DNA of 64,000 nt, from positions 1-64,000 of the forward strand of contig NZ_STGD01000006.1 of assembly GCF_005222755.1 (NCBI RefSeq). Direction: 5' to 3'. This document shows, piece after piece, positions 61,473 through 64,000 of this stretch; positions within the stretch are counted from its first letter, which is position 1, and each line of letters opens with the position of its first letter. A program made the translations under genes and the position numbers. The notes under the pieces were generated by a model. The model was not told the DNA's origin. It did not search any database and saw nothing but the letters and a program-made list of their open reading frames with translations. Origin of the DNA: Roseomonas sp. HF4. GTDB lineage: Bacteria; Pseudomonadota; Alphaproteobacteria; Acetobacterales; Acetobacteraceae.

Positions 61473-62682
61473 ATGACGGGCGCCTGGCGCGCCGCCCTCG
61501 GCGCGACGCTGCTGATGCAGGTCGTCGCCTCCTTCATGGCGCGGAGCCTGCCGGTCGTGGCGCCGCTGCTGACCGCCAGCCTCGGCCTGGCGGCGGCGGC
61601 GATCGGCAACCTCTCGGCGCTGAACGCCCTCGGCACCGTGCTGTTCCTCGCCTTCGGCGGGCCGCTCCTGGCGCGGCTGGGGCCGGTCAGGATGCTGCAG
61701 GCGGGGGCGGCCATTTCGGCGGCCGGGCTGCTCGCGCTCTCGCTCGGCAGCGTGCCCGCGCTGATGCTGGCCGCGATCCTGCTCGGCATCGGCTATGGGC
61801 CGAGCCCGCCGGCGGGCAGCCGCATCCTGGCCGCGACGGCGCCGCCGGCGCACAGGACGCTGATCTTCTCGGTGAAGCAGGCGGGTGCGCCGATGGGCGG
61901 CATGCTGGCCGGCCTCGTGACCGCGCCGGGCGTGGCGGCCTTCGGCTGGGGCACGGCGCTGGCGCTCTGCGCGGCGACGGCGCTGGCCTCGGCCGCCGCC
62001 ATCCGGGGCCTGCGCCCGCGCCTCGATGCCGAACGCGACCCGGCGCGGCCGATCGGCCCGCGCGCCGTGCTGGCGCCGGCGACGCTCGCCGCGCCGCTCC
62101 GGGCGCTGCGAATGGCGCCCGCGCTGCTGCCGCTGACGGCGATCGCGGTCTCCTTCGCCATGGTGCAGGGCTGCCTGTTTGCCTTCACCGTGACCTGGCT
62201 GGTCGAGACGCGCGGGCTCTCGCTGGTCGAGGCCGGGGGTGTCTTCGCCGCCATGCAGGGGGCGGGGGTGGTGGCGCGCATCGCCCTCGGCTGGCTCGCG
62301 GACCGCACCGGGCGGCCGAGCGTCAATCTGCTGGCGCAGGGTGCCGCGGCGGCCGCGGCGGTGCTCCTGCTGAGGACGCTGCCCGCCGCCCGCGCCCGGC
62401 GGAAGCCTCGATCCTCGCGGGTCTCGCGGGCTTCGTGGCAGCCAGCTGGAACAGCATCCACCTAGCGGAGGTCGCGCGCCTGGGGCCGCGCGAGCAGGTC
62501 TCGGACGGCGAACCTCGGGTTCCACGCTGCTGACCTTCCTCGGCGACGTGGCGGGGCCGGCGCTCTTTGCCCTGCTGGTCCGGGCGAGCGGCGGCTGGGA
62601 CCTGCCGATGATGGCCGTGGCGGTGCAACTCGGCGTCGTGAGCCTGCTGGTGGCGCCGGCGCTGCTGCGCGCGGGGCGGTAG
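61473..62682 (+). pseudogene. MFS transporter gene broken by two single-base frameshifts
   Basis: The first 308 or so codons from ATG 61473 encode a normal MFS carrier (helices from A-L-G-A-T-L-L-M-Q-V-V; G-W-L-A-D-R-T-G-R-P between helices 8 and 9). Near 62380-62400 membrane-like coding moves to the next frame (S-I-L-A-G-L-A-G-F-V-A-A-S-W-N). Near 62505-62515 it moves again (S-T-L-L-T-F-L-G-D-V-A-G-P) and runs to TAG 62680-62682. Each step fits loss of one base. The rejoined protein would be about 402 residues and have a full set of helices. Real decay or sequencing error cannot be told apart. Confidence 0.82.
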
Positions 62683-62694
62683 GGCGCCGCCGCG

Positions 62695-63564
62695 TCAGGC
62701 CCGCGCCATGCGGATCACGAGTTGCGCATGCAGCACGCGCTCGGGCAGGCTGTCGCGCGCGACGAGGTGCCGCGGCGTATCGGCCTTCGCGACATGGCCG
62801 AGCGGCACGACCAGATCCTCCCGCACGCCGAACACAGCATCGCTGTCGAGGCAGGGGTCGTCCTCGGGAAAGAGCTCCGTCACCAGGGGGCGATATCCGG
62901 CGGCCTCGGCGATCACGTGCAGGTGCGCCGGCCGCCCGGCCTTGCGGCCGAGGGCGCGCAGCATGTCCCCGGCCGGGCCGTCCTCCGGCACGCTGTAGGG
63001 CTGCGGGCGCGTCGTGCTGAAGGCGAAGCGGCCATCGGGCGCCGCGTGCAGCGTGCCGTGGTAGTTCTTCGCCGGCTGGCCGGCATCCTGCACCGCATAG
63101 AGCCCGTTGTCGGCATTCTGCCAGAGGTCGAGCGCGGCGCCGGCCACGCCCTCCCCGGTCGCGGCGTCGAGCACGCGGCCGGTCACGACCATCACCTCCC
63201 CCGGCTGGCCCTTCCAGAGGTCGCCGCCGTCGGGCAGGGCCGGCGCGCCGCGCTGGTGGAAGGGGCCGAGGTTCGAGCAGCTTGTGGCGCCCGGCGGCGT
63301 GTTCACCATGTCGACCAGCGCCGAGACACCGAGCAGGTCGCTGAACAGGATGAACTCGTTGCGCTCGGGCGTCGTGATCTCGCCCGCACGCACGAGTGCC
63401 GCGAGGCCGGCGAGCCATTCGGCATGGGTCAGGCGCGTCTCCTTCACGAAGGCATGGAGGTGCCTGGCCAGGCTGCAGAACACCTCCCGCGCGCGCGGGT
63501 CCGCCGCGTCCGCGGCATAGGCGGCGAAGGCGTCGGTGATGGTCTCGGGTGTCACGTCGCGCAT
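62695..63564 (-). CDS. Intradiol ring-cleavage dioxygenase (catechol/hydroxyquinol 1,2-dioxygenase-like)
   Basis: A 289-residue non-haem iron(III) dioxygenase. The N-terminal helical dimerisation domain (about 1-105) is the catechol-dioxygenase kind. Iron ligands are visible as Tyr in N-G-L-Y-A-V, Tyr in Q-P-Y-S-V-P, and the His pair in R-P-A-H-L-H-V-I. It should cleave catechol, hydroxyquinol or a substituted catechol between the hydroxyls. AAGGA lies 6 nt before ATG 63564. The Bug receptor gene 10 bp upstream on the same strand may bring in an aromatic or dicarboxylic substrate. Confidence 0.88.
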   Translation of the reverse strand: MRDVTPETITDAFAAYAADAADPRAREVFCSLARHLHAFVKETRLTHAEWLAGLAALVRAGEITTPERNEFILFSDLLGVSALVDMVNTPPGATSCSNLGPFHQRGAPALPDGGDLWKGQPGEVMVVTGRVLDAATGEGVAGAALDLWQNADNGLYAVQDAGQPAKNYHGTLHAAPDGRFAFSTTRPQPYSVPEDGPAGDMLRALGRKAGRPAHLHVIAEAAGYRPLVTELFPEDDPCLDSDAVFGVREDLVVPLGHVAKADTPRHLVARDSLPERVLHAQLVIRMARA

Positions 63565-63574
63565 GTGCGTTCCT

Positions 63575-64000
63575 TCAATCGGCCTGTGCGCCGGAGGCGC
63601 GGACGACGCCGGCCCATTTCTCGATCTCGGCGCGGATATAGGTGCCGAAGGCGCCGCGCGACCGCGCATCCGCGACGAAGCCGAGCCGATCGAGCATCTG
63701 GCGCACCTCCGCCGAGGCGAGCGCGCGGTTAACCTCGGCATTCATCCGGTCGGCGATCTCGGCGGGCGTGCCGGCGGGCGCCATCAGGCCGAACCAGGTC
63801 AGGGCCTCGAAGCCCGGATGGCCCTGCTCGGCGACCGTGGGCACGTCCGGCAGGGCCGGGTCGCGCGCCAGGCTGGTGACAGCGATGCCGCGCAGCCGGC
63901 CTTCCCGCACCAGCGCCAGCGCCGGCGGCAGGGAGGTGCTGCCGATCGGCACCTGGCCGCCGACCACGGCGATCACGGCCTGCGCGGGGCCGAAGGGCAC
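63575..64000 (-). CDS. Bug-family transporter receptor, C-terminal part only
   Basis: The last 141 residues of a periplasmic Bug receptor; the gene runs off the right edge. The family pattern is clear: G-R-L-R-G-I-A-V-T-S, R-D-P-A-L-P-D-V-P-T-V-A-E-Q-G, F-G-L-M-A-P-A-G-T-P-A-E-I, and the C-terminal E-I-E-K-W-A-G-V-V-R-A-S-G. It is probably co-transcribed with the intradiol dioxygenase. Confidence 0.88.
   Translation of the reverse strand: MPFGPAQAVIAVVGGQVPIGSTSLPPALALVREGRLRGIAVTSLARDPALPDVPTVAEQGHPGFEALTWFGLMAPAGTPAEIADRMNAEVNRALASAEVRQMLDRLGFVADARSRGAFGTYIRAEIEKWAGVVRASGAQAD

Overview
This is a very GC-rich chromosomal window with dense genes, short intergenic gaps and many ATGA-type start/stop overlaps. 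The gene content points to an alphaproteobacterium of the Acetobacteraceae (Roseomonas-like). The signs are the xseB-ispA-dxs cluster, MmcB, Bug-type tricarboxylate-transporter receptors, many acyl-CoA enzymes, a BKACE protein and a PQQ-type sugar dehydrogenase. The genus is inferred from style, not from a marker gene. I see no rRNA, tRNA, CRISPR array, prophage or insertion-sequence transposase.

Layout. 1-7.7 kb: the start of an outer-membrane beta-barrel protein, a divergent EF-G-like GTPase, two tandem paralogous adenylation enzymes and a divergent ThDP enzyme. 7.8-14.6 kb: a Bcr/CflA efflux pump, an M20 dipeptidase, two crotonases, a fused CoA-transferase and a branched-chain aminotransferase. 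14.7-18.2 kb: a DegP-type protease back to back with an OmpR/histidine-kinase pair. 18.4-22.7 kb: a crotonase, two subunit-like acyl-CoA dehydrogenases and a CaiB/BaiF CoA-transferase. 22.8-23.5 kb: an LprI-like secreted protein. 23.6-28.5 kb: a tightly overlapped five-gene operon (SDR, acyl-CoA dehydrogenase, APH-type kinase, DUF6285-like small protein, acyl-CoA ligase). Its content matches the lvaABCDE levulinate / 4-hydroxyacid pathway.

28.6-33.6 kb: an SDR, a small cytochrome c, a 2-hydroxyacid dehydrogenase, an MFS carrier, a DUF1203 protein and a BKACE enzyme. 33.8-39.8 kb: isoprenoid/housekeeping genes tlyA, dxs, ispA and xseB, with an AerR-like protein and an enolase-superfamily enzyme lying between tlyA and dxs. 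39.9-48.6 kb: a Bug receptor, a NYN/LOTUS protein, an HDAC-like deacetylase, a TusA-like protein, a ROK kinase, a small membrane protein, DinB with a zinc finger, an ABC-F ATPase and a UMF1 permease. 48.8-53.8 kb: an aspzincin metallopeptidase, a Crp/Fnr regulator coupled to a TPR/class III cyclase, and a divergent membrane TIR protein followed by a secreted protein related to the TIR protein's own C-terminal domain. 53.8-64 kb: gamma-glutamyltransferase, a PQQ-type sugar dehydrogenase, an SDR, MmcB, HldE, PmbA, a frameshifted MFS gene, an intradiol dioxygenase and a truncated Bug receptor.

Intergenic structure is notable. Five copies of a roughly 125-bp nested palindrome sit at gene ends, four of them between convergent genes. 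There are also two copies each of a MITE-like element and of a second hairpin cluster, and a 27-bp triplication at the end of the Crp/Fnr gene. The most promising functional leads are the lva-like operon and the TIR / cyclase / cyclic-nucleotide-receptor locus.
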